Source: Oxyruncus cristatus (Eukaryota; Chordata; Aves; Passeriformes; Cotingidae). From it: a DNA stretch of 64,000 nucleotides. The position numbers and the translations under genes were made by a program. Location of the stretch: positions 603,799 through 667,798 of the forward strand of contig VXAY01002362.1 in NCBI GenBank assembly GCA_013399855.1, in the 5' to 3' direction. The notes under the pieces are model-generated. The model was not told the DNA's origin, searched no databases, and saw only the letters and a program-made list of their open reading frames with translations. Below are positions 43,504 to 57,200 of this stretch, piece by piece (position 1 is the first letter of the stretch; each line of letters begins with the position of its first letter).

Positions 43504-46500
43504 AAAAAAATCTGTGGATACTTGGACTACTAATTAACATACAGTTTATTAATATTCCTGAAGCATGTTTGAACTGTGCGTGATCTAGAATTGTTTAGGT
43601 TTGGGTTTTTTTTCTAAGTAGCTAATTAGGGGAAAGACCATGTTACACCAGCGTTCCAGAGACTGCATTACTTTTATTTGGGGCACAATTCAAGGCAAAT
43701 TGTCCCCTCTTCATATCAAGTGCTATCCACCAGGCTTCACCTCCTTATGCCATGAGTTCTACCACTGCAGATAAATAGTTCAAGTTATGGGATGAATTGC
43801 CTTTCCTCCCAAGTTTTCCAACTGATGTACATTTGTTGAACAGTTAAGGGGAAAATGAGGCAACTAGGTTTAGATAAGAAGGGAAAGCATTTCAAAGGAA
43901 GACCAACAAGTGCTGTACTGATCTCTCCACTGGTCCAACCTGTCTGTATCAGCATCTAAATGCAAACTTGCCCTCTCTCTTTGCATTGGTGTCAGCCTAA
44001 TAAAAGTCATGGTTTGCTTATTTGTTCTGCAACAACTTTCTTTTTGATTAAATAATAAAGAAAAAAAAAAAACAACAACCACCAAAAGCAGAACTCAAAA
44101 AACATCCCTGTTACTTATTTGCCAAAAAATTCTGCAAGGCTGTGTCTTTTATAAATCACAGAACTCTTTCATGAAGAATTGGGTTACCACCTGGATTTCA
44201 AAAGAAATGTCTTTCCATTTTCCCTGACCCACCTCCTCAGTTTTTACTGTCTCTTCCACTCTCTCTGCCTATGGAAGCTGAGTCATGGGTCACAGTCCCA
44301 GGACTAATGAGCTGTTCTGTCACCTCTATTACTGCCCTATTTTCCAATGAAAACTGATGTGACTGTTCATAATGGTAAAAGGAATCGGTAACCCAACTGA
44401 ACAGGAGAGCATTTTAACCTCCTGGCGAACATGCCATTTGAGACAATATTTTTGCCAGACAAATAATTAATGTCTATGGAGCACGGAAAGCACAGATCCT
44501 GTGAAGCCTTGCACAGATGTCAGATACTTAGTTTTTTACATCCCTTGGTTCTTAGTGCATTTTATTATGTTCAGCCCTCTGATGACACTATTCCGAGACC
44601 AGTGGGATATCAGGACTAACACAGACTTGCCTTAACACAGCCTGTGCAGGGAAAAGACACGATGTCAAGACCTTTGAATTATAGTGTGCCAAAAGACACC
44701 ACACATTGTGTAACAGCAAACCCCTCCAGTCAGGCAGAGACTGACCTTTTCAGAAGAACGAGAGCAATACACATTCATTAGAAAAAAACAAGTAAGGTGG
44801 AGTATTTAAAATCACATCACTGTCCTAAAATGTTGCTCGCATTCAGAGTTGTGGATGAACTGCCCTGCTGGTAGGAGGCCAGATATACCTGGGTACAGGT
44901 TCACAATACTCCTGAAGTGGTCTACGCCCACAAGTCCTAATCTGATTCATTTAGATATTTTCAGATATTTTGCTCTAACTCTGCGGGAGCACTTTTTACT
45001 CTCCTTCTATCCCAAAAGCACTGAATACTGACACAACCTGCCTGGATGCTGTGATAAAGATGTACAACTGTTACAATAAGCACACTCTACTTCTTTTCCA
45101 GAGAGCATATGGTGGGTAGCAGTGTTACCAGACCCCCCTCCAGTATACATCAGTAGATGTGGGTTCAGCTAGGTTACATTAACCTTGCCTTAATCCATCA
45201 CCATCACTTGAGTCACAGCACAATTGTTACCAAATTTTTGTTGTGACCTTCCTTCTCCTGGAAAGAGATTTTTACTGTCTTAGCTGGCCCATTGGCTCGT
45301 ATAATTCTGTAAGGGCCTGGAATAATAGATTCTTCACTAAATTTGCTATATAGTAACCTCAACAACATTGCATTGAATCTATGTCAGTTTTCTTCAGTTT
45401 TTCCCCCCAAACAGTGCATTTGGGTAAACTCTGTCTTTCATCATTCAGCATTTGAAAATGGTAACTTTATTTGCCTCACTGAGAGTGAAACATTTTGTTT
45501 ACTCCATATATAACAAACATCCCAGAGAATTATTCTTTGATTAAGCATTAAGAAAGATGGTAACGAAAGATCTTGTTTCACAGGACAGCCAGTTACACTT
45601 GCTGGGGATGACAGCTTAAAGAGTAATGTAAACAAATACAGTAATGCAGTAATTCCCCTCAGGATATGCCATGTGCAATTCTGTAGTAAACCAAGTCAGC
45701 TAAGGTCCTCTTGGCCAAAATGTTGTTAGTGACATTAAGAAAATGCCAGTGCTTGCTGATTTATGCAAAGTCCAGGGACTCTTCAGAACTAGAAAAAGTG
45801 CTGCCTATAAATTTTAAGTCCAACAAAAATGCAGTTTCGTATGTTTTTTACAAGTAATTTTCTCATTCCCACATTTTAGCCTGAAACAAATAAACAAAAC
45901 TTCATTATTTCACACCTGATTCAGCCACTGAATATAACTGTTTATACTGGAACAACAGATTTCACACTACAACATGTCTAGAAAATTAAAAAAATGACTT
46001 TTTTAAAAAAATTAAATTCCATGTGCTTCTATGGAGTATCTAGCTACACCAATCTTCCTTTTTCTTCCTTATCCTTCATGGGAACTGACAGTTCCCATAC
46101 ATAACCTATAGCACTTTTTCTCCTCACCCTTAGACAAATCCTGAATGATTCAGACCAATGGCAGTGTCCAAATAACTTGTGCAAGAAACATGTATTTTTC
46201 CTTCTTTTGTGCCATTGAGGTCTGCAGCACTGGCAGAGCTGTAATATTCAAGCTAACTGCTAACAAGGTAAGTAGGGGGTTTGTTCCTTAATTTTGGGTG
46301 CGGTACCTGTATCTGGGCCAGGTGTGGGATCCATCTAATACTGTTGGTGGAAAGCAGTCACACTTATTCTCCACAGACTTCCTTTGCAAGACTCCACTGA
46401 CTGCAGCTGGAGCCCATACAACTGTCTCAAATGTATATACAGGTATCTTGTGCCCTTCTGGACAGAGAGCATCCCACCTCCCTCCCAGCAGCTGTGTCAG

Positions 46501-47382
46501 AAGGGTACAGGTATGCTCTGGGCCCTGTGTCTACATGTCATGCTAAGCTTCATGCAACATGAATTTACAGAGCTCACCAACATTTAGGTAGCAGACCTGC
46601 TCCTGTCACAGTGGATAATCTTTTAATGCTGACATAGCCTGTGCTGTTTGCTTCCCTGAAGTTAAATAGAAAGTATCCCAGCTGCCCTGTTATATTATCA
46701 ATCACGTGTAGCCACAAGCAACCTAGAAAGTTTTTCTGCTCCTGTCATTGGAGCTGATTTGTGTGTGCTGTGTGGCAGTAGCAGAAATGCCACAGATGCC
46801 CTACCGTCACTAAAATGTGTATTTGCAAGCGGAGAAAATTGAACCTCAAAGCAAATTCCCAAGCTTTTAAATTCCTGCTCTAGCCTTGACTCCCAGTCCC
46901 AGTTGAGCAGATTTCACTAGGTCACTCTCAGCACCGTGCTGTTTCAGGGCTGGAGTAATTCCACCCTGCACCTGCTGGTTCTGACTGGCAAAGGTGTGGG
47001 CAAGCCACAGGACAAGCAAGACTGCAGGCTGCTACATTTGCAGGCTTTGCCACATGAGGGGTAGTAACTCTTTTAGCATTGCCAAACTGGTCAAAGCTTT
47101 GTGTCTCTTTCTGAAATATCTGTGGCTCCTGACTCAATACTTTTTTTACTCAGTGTTCATTGTATTTCTTCATGACTTAATGTTGTAGCTTACTTCTTTC
47201 TACTCTACATCCACAGGACTCAGCTATTTCCCGAAATCTTTACTTGCCTCTAAATTGACAACTAGATGTCTGGCCATACTGCTCCTGCAGTTAACCACAC
47301 CAGGGACTTTCTAGAAAATCAGTAAACCCCATCTGACCTCCAGAATCTGTGACACTAGTTGCTACAGCTTTTCCTTATTTTC

Positions 47383-47401
47383 AAAAAAAAAAAAAAAAAA
47401 A
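47383..47401. repeat. A19 homopolymer
   Basis: Nineteen consecutive A bases. No upstream retrocopy or target-site duplication was seen, so it is treated as simple sequence and not as a retroposon tail. Confidence 0.9.
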
Positions 47402-50400
47402 TCCTTTTTCTATTCAGCTTCTACAACTCTAAACAGGGGAACTGCTCTTCTTTTTGCTTTCAATTTTCTTTGAATGTCATTTACCCATGATTCTGTTAGG
47501 AATAAAGTATAGTTTAGATAACTTCTTTTGTCTCTGGTTAATATAAGCAGAATGAATATAATTGAGATGGGAATTCCAACTCCAACCTGCCTTTCAATTT
47601 GTCTCAATTAAGTTTCATTAAAATGACCCCATGTCATTGGTAACAGTTGTGTCAGGTTTACATGCTAAGGAAAGAAACCAGCTTCAAATGACAATTTTCT
47701 ACCATACGAAAACAATAACATTTCTGTAACTACTTTACTGAGCATGTATATTATTATTCATAAGAAGCAAATTTCTTTATTTCATTCCTGAATAAATAAA
47801 TGCATTATTCCAGAACAAAACCCTTGGATGCACCCCTTTCTTTTTGCACAATTTTCTTACATTGTTTTAAGTTATAATCAATAACCTTCTACATCTTTGT
47901 GTATTATTGGTCCACAGACATGAAGTGAACTTCACTTAATTCTGCTCTAATAATATTTGAAGCATTTAGGGGAGTAGTCATCTTGACAAAAACTGCAAAT
48001 CTGATGCCATTGTGGTGCAAGGAATTCCTTTCTAGAGATGTCAAAGTCATCAGAAGCTGAGTAATTAGCAGCAAATTGATAATTTTTGTTTCTCGTGTTG
48101 CTTACACTTTAATAAAAATCTTCACAAGAGCTCTCCCTAACCTGTTAACAAAAGTTTTAGGCAATAAGATTGTATGCATGCAAAATGAGTGTTCATTCTA
48201 TTGTTTTCTCCAGCTTTATCCCCTGAATCCTCTTTCCTCTGAATCTTGTGATTTTCTAATTTTGTTTACTGTTATGGTGAATTTTCTCTTTTAATTACTT
48301 TCTCTCTACACAGCACAAAGACATCACTGAAAAGCTCAATACAGAAAAGCTTTGCAAGCTATTCTAAGATAAAAACCCTGAAGATGATCCAAAATCCAGT
48401 GAAGTCTGTGAAAAACCTCCCTCCCTATGTCCTTTGGAATGGGTCCCAATTGAAGGTGCTGCACTTTTGTGCCAGGCTCCCCACTTTCCTCAAGGAAAGC
48501 AACAGTGATGAGCTGGCTCCAGCTTTTGCTTCTTGCACAAAGCACTGGAGAAGAGATGGCAGCACCTCAGCTTCTCACTCAAACAGTGCAAACAATGAGC
48601 CCGACATGTTTATGCATGAACGTACACGAGTGCTTATATGCCAGCTCTGTTCTTAGAGACTCTCACTGTAGGAAAATGAGAAAATAAACTACTTAACTGT
48701 GCAAGTAATTTCAGCTGGAGCCCATTATCCATCTGCTAATACAGTGCAGCCTGGAAGCTTTGCCAATGACAGATTAAGGTCAAACAAGTGATCATTCCTA
48801 CGAGATACACTCCTCTTCCTAAACATATTTTTCTTTCATTATGTTGTCAGATGCTGATCAAAGAGCCTATAGTAGTATTGTATTACTATAAATTTCTATA
48901 TTACTATTTCTGTATTACTATGAAGTGAAGCTACAGCAAGTTTTTGAAATAACACTTGGGTCCAGACAAGCCAGGCAGTATGTTTAAGACAGAGACTCTG
49001 GTCTCAAGAGCTTGCAGGCAAAAAGGGCAAAACACAGAAGAACTTCATAGAAAAAAAAAGTGCTGTTGTTTCATTTTACAGGGACAGAACCAAAGCAGAG
49101 GGCTTGTGGTAATGGGGCATGAAATAACAATGGAAACTTTAGAGCCTGTGCCTAGTGCCAGGGGAGACTGAAACTCCCCCTTTATACACCTAAGCATATT
49201 TTTTCCCCAAACTTCAATTTGTGCTGATATGTTTTTGCGGAAGCACTTTTTCCAAAAGGTTTTTAAAGATCATCTGTCTTTAAAGATAAAGCTGTTGAGA
49301 CAGCTTTGAAAATCCTAACCTGCACAGCTGTGCACACACACATAAACTACATGCAACTAAAGACAAGGTCTTAGTATAAAGAGTGTTAAGCAAATCAAGC
49401 TATAGGGACTGCTAGTTCTGCAGCCCAAAATATAACACATCAGAGACAGATAGGTAATTAGTAGTATTTAATTTTGTGACTGTCAGCTTACACAGAGGTA
49501 ATTCAGGCATGTTTTGGATTCAGCGACAGGTCTTAAGTACTAAATAGATAAGCCTTGTTTACTCAGGCACATTGCTCCAGTGTTTTAAATCTTTGAACAA
49601 GCTGTCTTGTCTTTTACCACTGCTCTGGCCACAAGAAAAATGTTTTTTATTCGAAGGCAGACACAGAATATTTAAATTGAGGGTGATTTTTTATTTTTTA
49701 AGGAGCATTTTAATATCTACTGATGACAAATGCTGCCTCGATGCTGGGTACTGTTACATAAACCACAGATGTCTCAGAAATTCTTGTGTAACATAATGGC
49801 AGGCGTGGTTCTTGCGTTGCCTCCTCTCCAAGAAGCTGCTTTGCACAGAGGATAAGAGCCTACTTAGCCTGCCCCACAGTAGCTGAGCCCCGACGGTACC
49901 CCATCTGTGCTGCACACAGCACAGGTAGGAAAAACAATAACATGTCGCTGCCTCATCAGGGACTGCAGCAGACTGCCAAGCACACGAGGAATCACGATTA
50001 AAAAAATGTTTTGAGCTACACTTTTGAAGGGGGGGGGGTGTTAAAAACAGAAGTTTGCTGAAAGTGAAGGCAATCAGGCAGAAATTCAGATTTTTTAAAG
50101 TTAGTCCAGAAACTATTTTACTTCCCATCTCTCTTTCGCTTTCATATTTCCTGGTTAAAAAAAGGATAAAAAGGAATGGTGGGAGAAGTGAAGTCTGACT
50201 TTTATGAGAGAATCGTACACTGTGAAAAAAAAATAAAAAAACCCCTTTTTCGAAGGAAATGAAGCACAGAGTTGTTTCCATTAATTCAGAGCACATCACT
50301 GGAGGTGCTTAGGACCTGAATTTTGCCAGTTCTTAGCAAACAATTTAAATGTCTTTATATACCTAACACATGTGCCTATCTACATTCATCTTTCTCTTAA

Positions 50401-53400
50401 GAATTTCCCAGGATACTTTCTCTCTCTCCAGCATAGTTATGTTCCAGCTGCAGTATATGATCAGTATTTTTGAGAAAAGGATAGAGGACTTTGAAAAAAA
50501 GGTATCAAGGCCCTCTAAAAATCAGAAACACACAGCTAGTGATCACTAGTCAGCTTGGTTCAAAGGGCTGAAAAATGACACTGCTGGAAAAAAAGCATTA
50601 ATCACAATATTTACAGAAAGTCCACTTTCAAAGAGGGCACCAGAGGTTTTTTTAAGGTTCCAGAACAGCACAATTGTTCTTTCTCTTTTTTCCCCCCCTT
50701 CTTGAATGTAGCAAATCAAATTAGGGTAAAAAAACCCCAACAAAGTCATGGAAAACTCAGTAATTTTGCATAAGCATTTAAAACTTGATGAACTTTTAAG
50801 TAACAGAACAGGGTTCCTTATAACGGGAAAGTGTTAAGCTGACTTAATTACATCAGGATCAAGAGGCTGAACCTCAGTCATGAAAAGACTGATATTGGTC
50901 ATGAAGTGCAGAAACTTCTCTCTTACAGTCCAGGACAGGATCTACATCTAGTGAAACCTGTTGTCCAGTTAGGAAAGGCTGTTCATATGAAATCAGTTTG
51001 TTGTGTCCTTTGGCCACACATGAAGAGCTTCTAATACAGCAACTAGAATTAAAAGTAGACGCAGAAAAGTAGCCAAGAGCTTCTTGGGTTATGGGCTGGA
51101 TTTCCTGTTATTTCTGAAAGGTTATTCTGCCTGTGTAGCAGAATAGTGGGGTAACACAGTGTGGGAGTGCACGCCTGTTGTACCACTAATATGTAAATAT
51201 GTGTTCCTCACTGGAGCTGTCAGTCAGGTGTACTTCCAAAACATTGATTGCTAACTGCAAAAATTTCAAATTAGGCAGAGTTTTTACCAATTAATAGCTA
51301 ACTTGTGAAGTCATTGGAATATTATTGCACTGTAACCGTCAGCAAGCATTGGGAAAGTGGGATCTGTATCCCAGACTGCAGGGGAAATAGCTCAGACAGG
51401 TGATGGATTTGAGGATTGCTCCCAATTTCTGCATCCTTTTGTAAGACTGTATGACAGTGGATTAACAGATTTCAAGGAGTGCCACACTGAAACTTTCAAG
51501 GATCCCTGTACTCGGCAACATAAATCAACAGATTATCTTCAAAATTATCAGGCATGCAAAATAGCAGACTTACTATTACTTTTACTCATCTTTCTAATTT
51601 AGAAATGGGATTCACAGATAACCAGATGATTTCAAGAGCTCTGACTTTCAGCAAAAAATGGGAACATCATGCGACTCTGTTGGAAGCCAAGAGAGTTGGT
51701 TACTCAGGACCATGGCCTATTCCCTATTATTCGCAGTGTGTTTTCCAAACAGTATGTATGTTGTTCTCAAAAGCGGTGGATCTCAAAGCATTTCCAAGCC
51801 CATTAATGTGTCTTTCAGCATCAGCCTTTGCTAATACTTCCACTGTAATCCTCCAGTTGTGTCAGCAGCTGCCCTGGCCACATGGACTTGGGGGGTAATC
51901 CCTATTTCAGAGTCTCTAGCTTTGGCACATTGTCAGGATTGACATGCAGAAGGTAATCGTCCTCATGATCTCCAGGAGGAATAAGGAACCTTTGTTGGCA
52001 CCACACCTTGCTTCCCAACCAGACCAGGGGGGTACCACCAGAGAGTTGTGCCCCTATTCCACATGTGTAATTAGCTCAAATGCTAATGTAATATCTAAAT
52101 GTAATTTAGACAGCACATATCTATTGACTTAATGGAAGGTTAAAATTCATTTCCCCTCAAATCCCTGCTGACAGGCCAGGTATATATGACCTATAGCTCC
52201 TGCCTGGTGTGTTTTGAGCTGCAGTGCTGGGCTGAGGAGGTCTCCTTGCTCAGGAGACCATCCCACCTGCTCTTCCTTCATCCCTGGAGGAAGCAAACAC
52301 ACACATTGCATGAAACCTGGTGATTCACTGCTGGGGATTCGCACCATCTGTGCTGAGCCGACACACCACCAGACAGAAAGAGAAACACTACCTCTTGCAG
52401 CACTGGTGTCATTGCTCTTGGCACACACCCCCCAAAATGACTCACTCGAAAACATTTAAATGGGGAAATATGTGTGAATTGGACTTGGCTCTCACAGCCC
52501 TTAGCTCTGTGTTTCTTGCAGTGCTGAAGTGGTTTAAATTGTTATTAATACATTTGTTTTACCTGCCAAGGGATTTACTAGGCAGAGATAAACAGACTGG
52601 GGTGAAGAGCACAGAGGATGCCACTAGAAAGAACCCTGAATCCTGGTAAACATCTGCTGTCACTCCGGAAGAGAAGGAGGATGCTCGTGGACCAGCCTGG
52701 TGATGTGTCTCTCCCCCGGTGCATGTGTTTTACTCCTCGTGGTCCCTCCCCCTCACTCAGGCCAACCCCCAGCCTTCCTCCTCATCCCTGGAGGAACAGT
52801 GCTGGCCTCACTCCTCAGTCTCCTGGCTGTGAAATTACCTGGAAAACTCGCTCACTCTGCTCATTTTGTGAGTGTCAGGAGCCTTCTGACTGAGCTATTC
52901 AAATATTTAGGAGTGCCTTGTGTGGTATAAAAACCAGTGATACCTGCTGAAAACATGCATTTAATCCAAGATATAACCATTATCCAAGACTCTGCCCATT
53001 TTACACTGTTGAGTCTTGCTACAGAAGTTGTCCCAGTGGTATCAGCAAAGGATTGTCTCCACAGAAAAGATGTGGTGCTTTGTACACATAAAAACAATTG
53101 AATGTCACCAAAATTGCTGTAGCAATTTTTCATTTAAATTACAACATTTCTCAGTTCTTAAAAGGGCATTTCATTATCTTTCACAACTATCGCCTAAAAC
53201 CCCCATTTTTTTTAACTGAAACCCAGGAGCTGCTTTTGGTTTTAACACAAAGAAAGTTTTATAGGTATCACAGTTCCAGAGGTAGTTTTGATATGGATAA
53301 GCAAAAAAGCAAATTTATAACACTAAGTGCTAGATCTCCATTTTTTTTTCATTGTTGGAAAAGGTATTTTTAATTTAGCTGAGGAGAGAAGAGAGGTGCA

Positions 53401-54148
53401 GCAGAAGGATTTTTAAACTGAATGTCATGTCACTATATTTGATTGGCAAAAACTTATCTACTGCAATTTAACTTTAGAGCACGCTGTACAGCATAACACA
53501 TAGCAAAATCTTACAGCTGGGCTGACAGGTTTGTTATAGCTAGAATGGCTTTCCCCTTTATCTCAGTAACCTTATTTGAATAATAAATAATTTTACAACA
53601 AAAATTAGGAACAGTCTTTCTTTTTTAAACCTGTTGTGTCCTCTTATTCCCAAAACAACATTTTCAGCAGTTTCTAATCAAACACAGCTCAATATACAGG
53701 TCCCTGCTGGTAAATCTCATTGCTAGGTGATGAGCAAGATGCCATTTTTCTAAACCAATCAACAAAAAACCTAAATCAGCTTGTTAGCAAGTTCTCAATT
53801 CCCTCTTGCTATTTTGTAAATAAAATCCCTCTTGTAAATTTCTGGGGAATGTCAAGGTTTATTTTTCTTGTTTCCGTTCTAAAATGGCATTTTTTCCAGA
53901 TCAATTAGTTCACACTGAACCCTTGTACCAATTATGTTTCATTATGTTGCTTGTAATGCTAATATGCTAGCTGGTATAATGAAACTTTCACGAGCAATAT
54001 AACTAACTGTGTTCATAATTAAGGCAGAGCGTGTACCTTTCCCAGACTGCCAAAATACTGTCCCCAGGCTTCCGGTGGGAGAGTTATCATCTGTCTCAGC
54101 AGCAGCCCCCAGCTTGTGTTTCCTCTTATCGATTTGCCACGTGTGGGG

Positions 54149-54219
54149 CAGAACACGATCAGTGCCTCCAAGCAGAACATGATCAGTGCCTCCAGGCGGG
54201 ACATGCCACCTCCAGGCAG
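54149..54219. repeat. 24-bp tandem repeat, about 2-3 copies
   Basis: CAGAACACGATCAGTGCCTCCAAG (54149-54172) is followed directly by a copy with two changes (54173-54196) and by a third, degenerate copy containing GACATGCCACCTCCAGG. The array is in frame with a short open frame on each strand; no protein was recognised. Confidence 0.85.
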
Positions 54220-57200
54220 TAATGAAAGAGGAGATACCTGACTTGATTCCTCGACTCCTCTGCCAGGTGAGGAAAATACAGTGTGAGGAGGAGTCAGATC
54301 ATGTGCTAAGATAAAGGAAGCGTCTCTCTTCTTCTACCTCTGATTACTGTTACATACATACAGGATAACTATTTTCTGTGCAATGTCTGCTGAAAATGGA
54401 AAAAATTCTGCTTTGGCCACATGCCTTAATGCGAGGGAGAGAACTAAAAGGGCCAATCAGTCCAAAACATTCAAGTTTTACAGTTCACTACCCATTTTCC
54501 CCCTAGTTTTTAAGAATCCTATAAAATCCATCCATTAGTGTGGTGCAATTGGGGTTCCATCTGGTCAGAAGTTCATTAACAAATTACTAATATGCAAGGA
54601 AAACACACCATATAGCTCATGGTCTGCATCACCTCTTGCCACTGCATCTGGGGTCCCTTTCAAACAGGACTGCATGGATGCAGAGAAGAACTGAGTGCAA
54701 ACCCTCTTACAGAGATCTGCCTCATCTTGCCCTGTGCCTTCCCTACTACTGTCCTCTGGGAAAGGAAGATGTGTTTTCTTTCCTCTTCTTTCTTCATCAG
54801 GGAAGTGCCTATTTTTATCTTTTCCACAATCACCCACAGAGTAGATGATACATTTTCCTTCACTAAATGTGCAAGTTCCTTCATCAATGTGAGATGGACT
54901 GTAGTGACGGAAAACACAGAAGTCTAAATATAAATTAATTTTAAGAGCAACGAAGATATTTAAGGAAAATTTCCTCCTAAGATCTTGATAGTACATAAGT
55001 GCAGATAAACAAAAGGGGGTAATGCAAATGCAGATGTCTACCGCTGAACATAAGACAAAACTCTAAAACCTAATATGTTCAAGATATTTTTGACCATGAT
55101 CTAACATTGCCCTAATAATTAAAGCAAGAATGTTTAATTTGGTTACAACAATTCTGGCACATATATAAGTGTTCAGACTTCAGAATTCCAGCAAATGTGC
55201 TTTTGTCCTTTTGTCTTCGTAGGTTTCAGAAGTTTGCAATTCATGTCATTAATTTAGCTGTAGAAGTCTAACGACAGATTTTAAATTGGAAGATGTTGAC
55301 CTTGATGTCTTTATTTCAGTTTCACCAACTGAAAAGCAGAGATAACAATATTTACCTATCTCAGTGTCTTCTGATTATTAATTGCTGCTTCTGAAGCAGT
55401 TTGACTATGGAAACGTCATCCCTTGACACTGCCCTTCTTACAGAGGAAGTTAAAGGGCTTTCTTGTTGCTGGATATGCATGAAACAATCAAAAGGAAATC
55501 GCACTAGACTCATAGGATGTTTCCAAAGAAAATACGACTGCACGGAAACATCTATTTCCTTTACTGAGTCAGTAACAGACTTCATTTAGAGTTGTAAAGA
55601 AAATACAGGCAATGAGAACAGTGCAGGAAGGCGATATTGCCCTGTCCACTTGCTATTACCTGTTAACTAGCACTGTAAAGGGGGTCAGAAGGACCCTCCA
55701 TACTTGTCCTTTATTGCATAACATGCTTTGAACAGGTACAGCTCTTCAACTTAATACACTCCATCCATACAGAGGAGTATGAGTAGTAACAGAATTGAAA
55801 CCAATGGAACTGCATAGAACTTACCACTAAAGTCTAGTCAGTGTTGTCTACTGAATTACTCCCCTAACTCCTTCTGTAGCAACTTAATGGAAATATATTT
55901 TCTTAAATGGAAGAATTCTGAAAAAAGGGATGAAACATAGTGAGTAGGGTATTTAAAACTGCTTAAATAATGATCACATGGGAGGTATGCTTTCTAAAGA
56001 GGAATATTTTACAGATAATCTGCTTTCACTTGAACATCTCCTAGGATGAGTCCCATGATGTTTGTGATTTCTGAAAATCGCGTTATGAAAACACCGAGAA
56101 ACAAGAGAACCATTGGGTGAGATAAGCATCTGTTTATTTTAGCCTGTCAGCATGGCAATTTAAATGATTTCAGGAAAATAATAAATAATCTCCTTGAAGA
56201 ACATTGCATTTCTGCAAAGATTAAAATGAGTATGATCCTCTTAAAGACAAGGAAACCTAATAGATAATGCACACAATATGAAAGCAATAATAGCCCCGCA
56301 ATTATTCTGTGACTTTCTAAAATATTTTCAAACCACACACATCTTATCAGGGCACTAATTCTTTAAATGACTGAAATACATGCACAAAGCCTTTCCTGAA
56401 TATGAAGCATATTTTTCTTTCAATACAAGCCTTTGGTTATTCATATGATTGCACATTCTGGTGAAAGACCAGTTAACACCAGAAAGACCAATTATCTCAG
56501 GAAGAGGTGGGAGAGGAAAACCAAGAAATCCTCTGAGCATGGTTCATTGCACATACAAGGAATCACATTTCCAAATGTAGGGTCTAATTATTTTGATACT
56601 GTATGAAGAAACAAATACAAACTCTGAAATCCTGTACTAAAGTAACTAAGTGGACTTGCATCCACATGGCCTTGCTGAAGACCACTTTGTGTCTCAGCAT
56701 CCTGGTTTATATTTAACAGTGTAGAAGAAATACATGGAGAAAAATCCAGTATACTGAATATATTAATTGTGTTTGTCCTGAAGTGCTACTTATAATTTTC
56801 TGGCCAGCATTTGTTATGTTCTGAAAAGAGAAATAGTTTCAAGATTGCCACTTGTAGCCCTTGATGGAGCTACACCGTGTATTCAGATGGATTTCTCTAG
56901 TGGTTCCAGTGAGAAACTATAACCTATTCCTCATTTACCTGATTATATAGGTATGGATAAGCCATTTAAACTGTGAGTCATTTAAAGCATTTGAGTAATG
57001 CCAAAATAAGACATCTGTATGTTTGATGTTATATTGTGCAATGCTCTGCTGGATTTGAACAGTCTGCAACTCAATTTCAGCATATAATGGTTATGATATT
57101 CACCTTTTCAGCATGAGGTGAGATATTTTGCTGAAACGTCATTCAATCCAAGTTATATTCTAAAGCACACCAAATTCTCATAGGAGGGTGGTATATATTA

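Noticed and set aside
49754..50299. 181-codon minus-strand open frame
   Set aside because: Low-complexity F/L/S-rich translation with poly-A and poly-G tracts and no family resemblance.
54565..54996. 143-codon minus-strand open frame and overlapping plus-strand frames
   Set aside because: No recognisable domain, no splice or promoter context; overlapping frames on both strands suggest chance.
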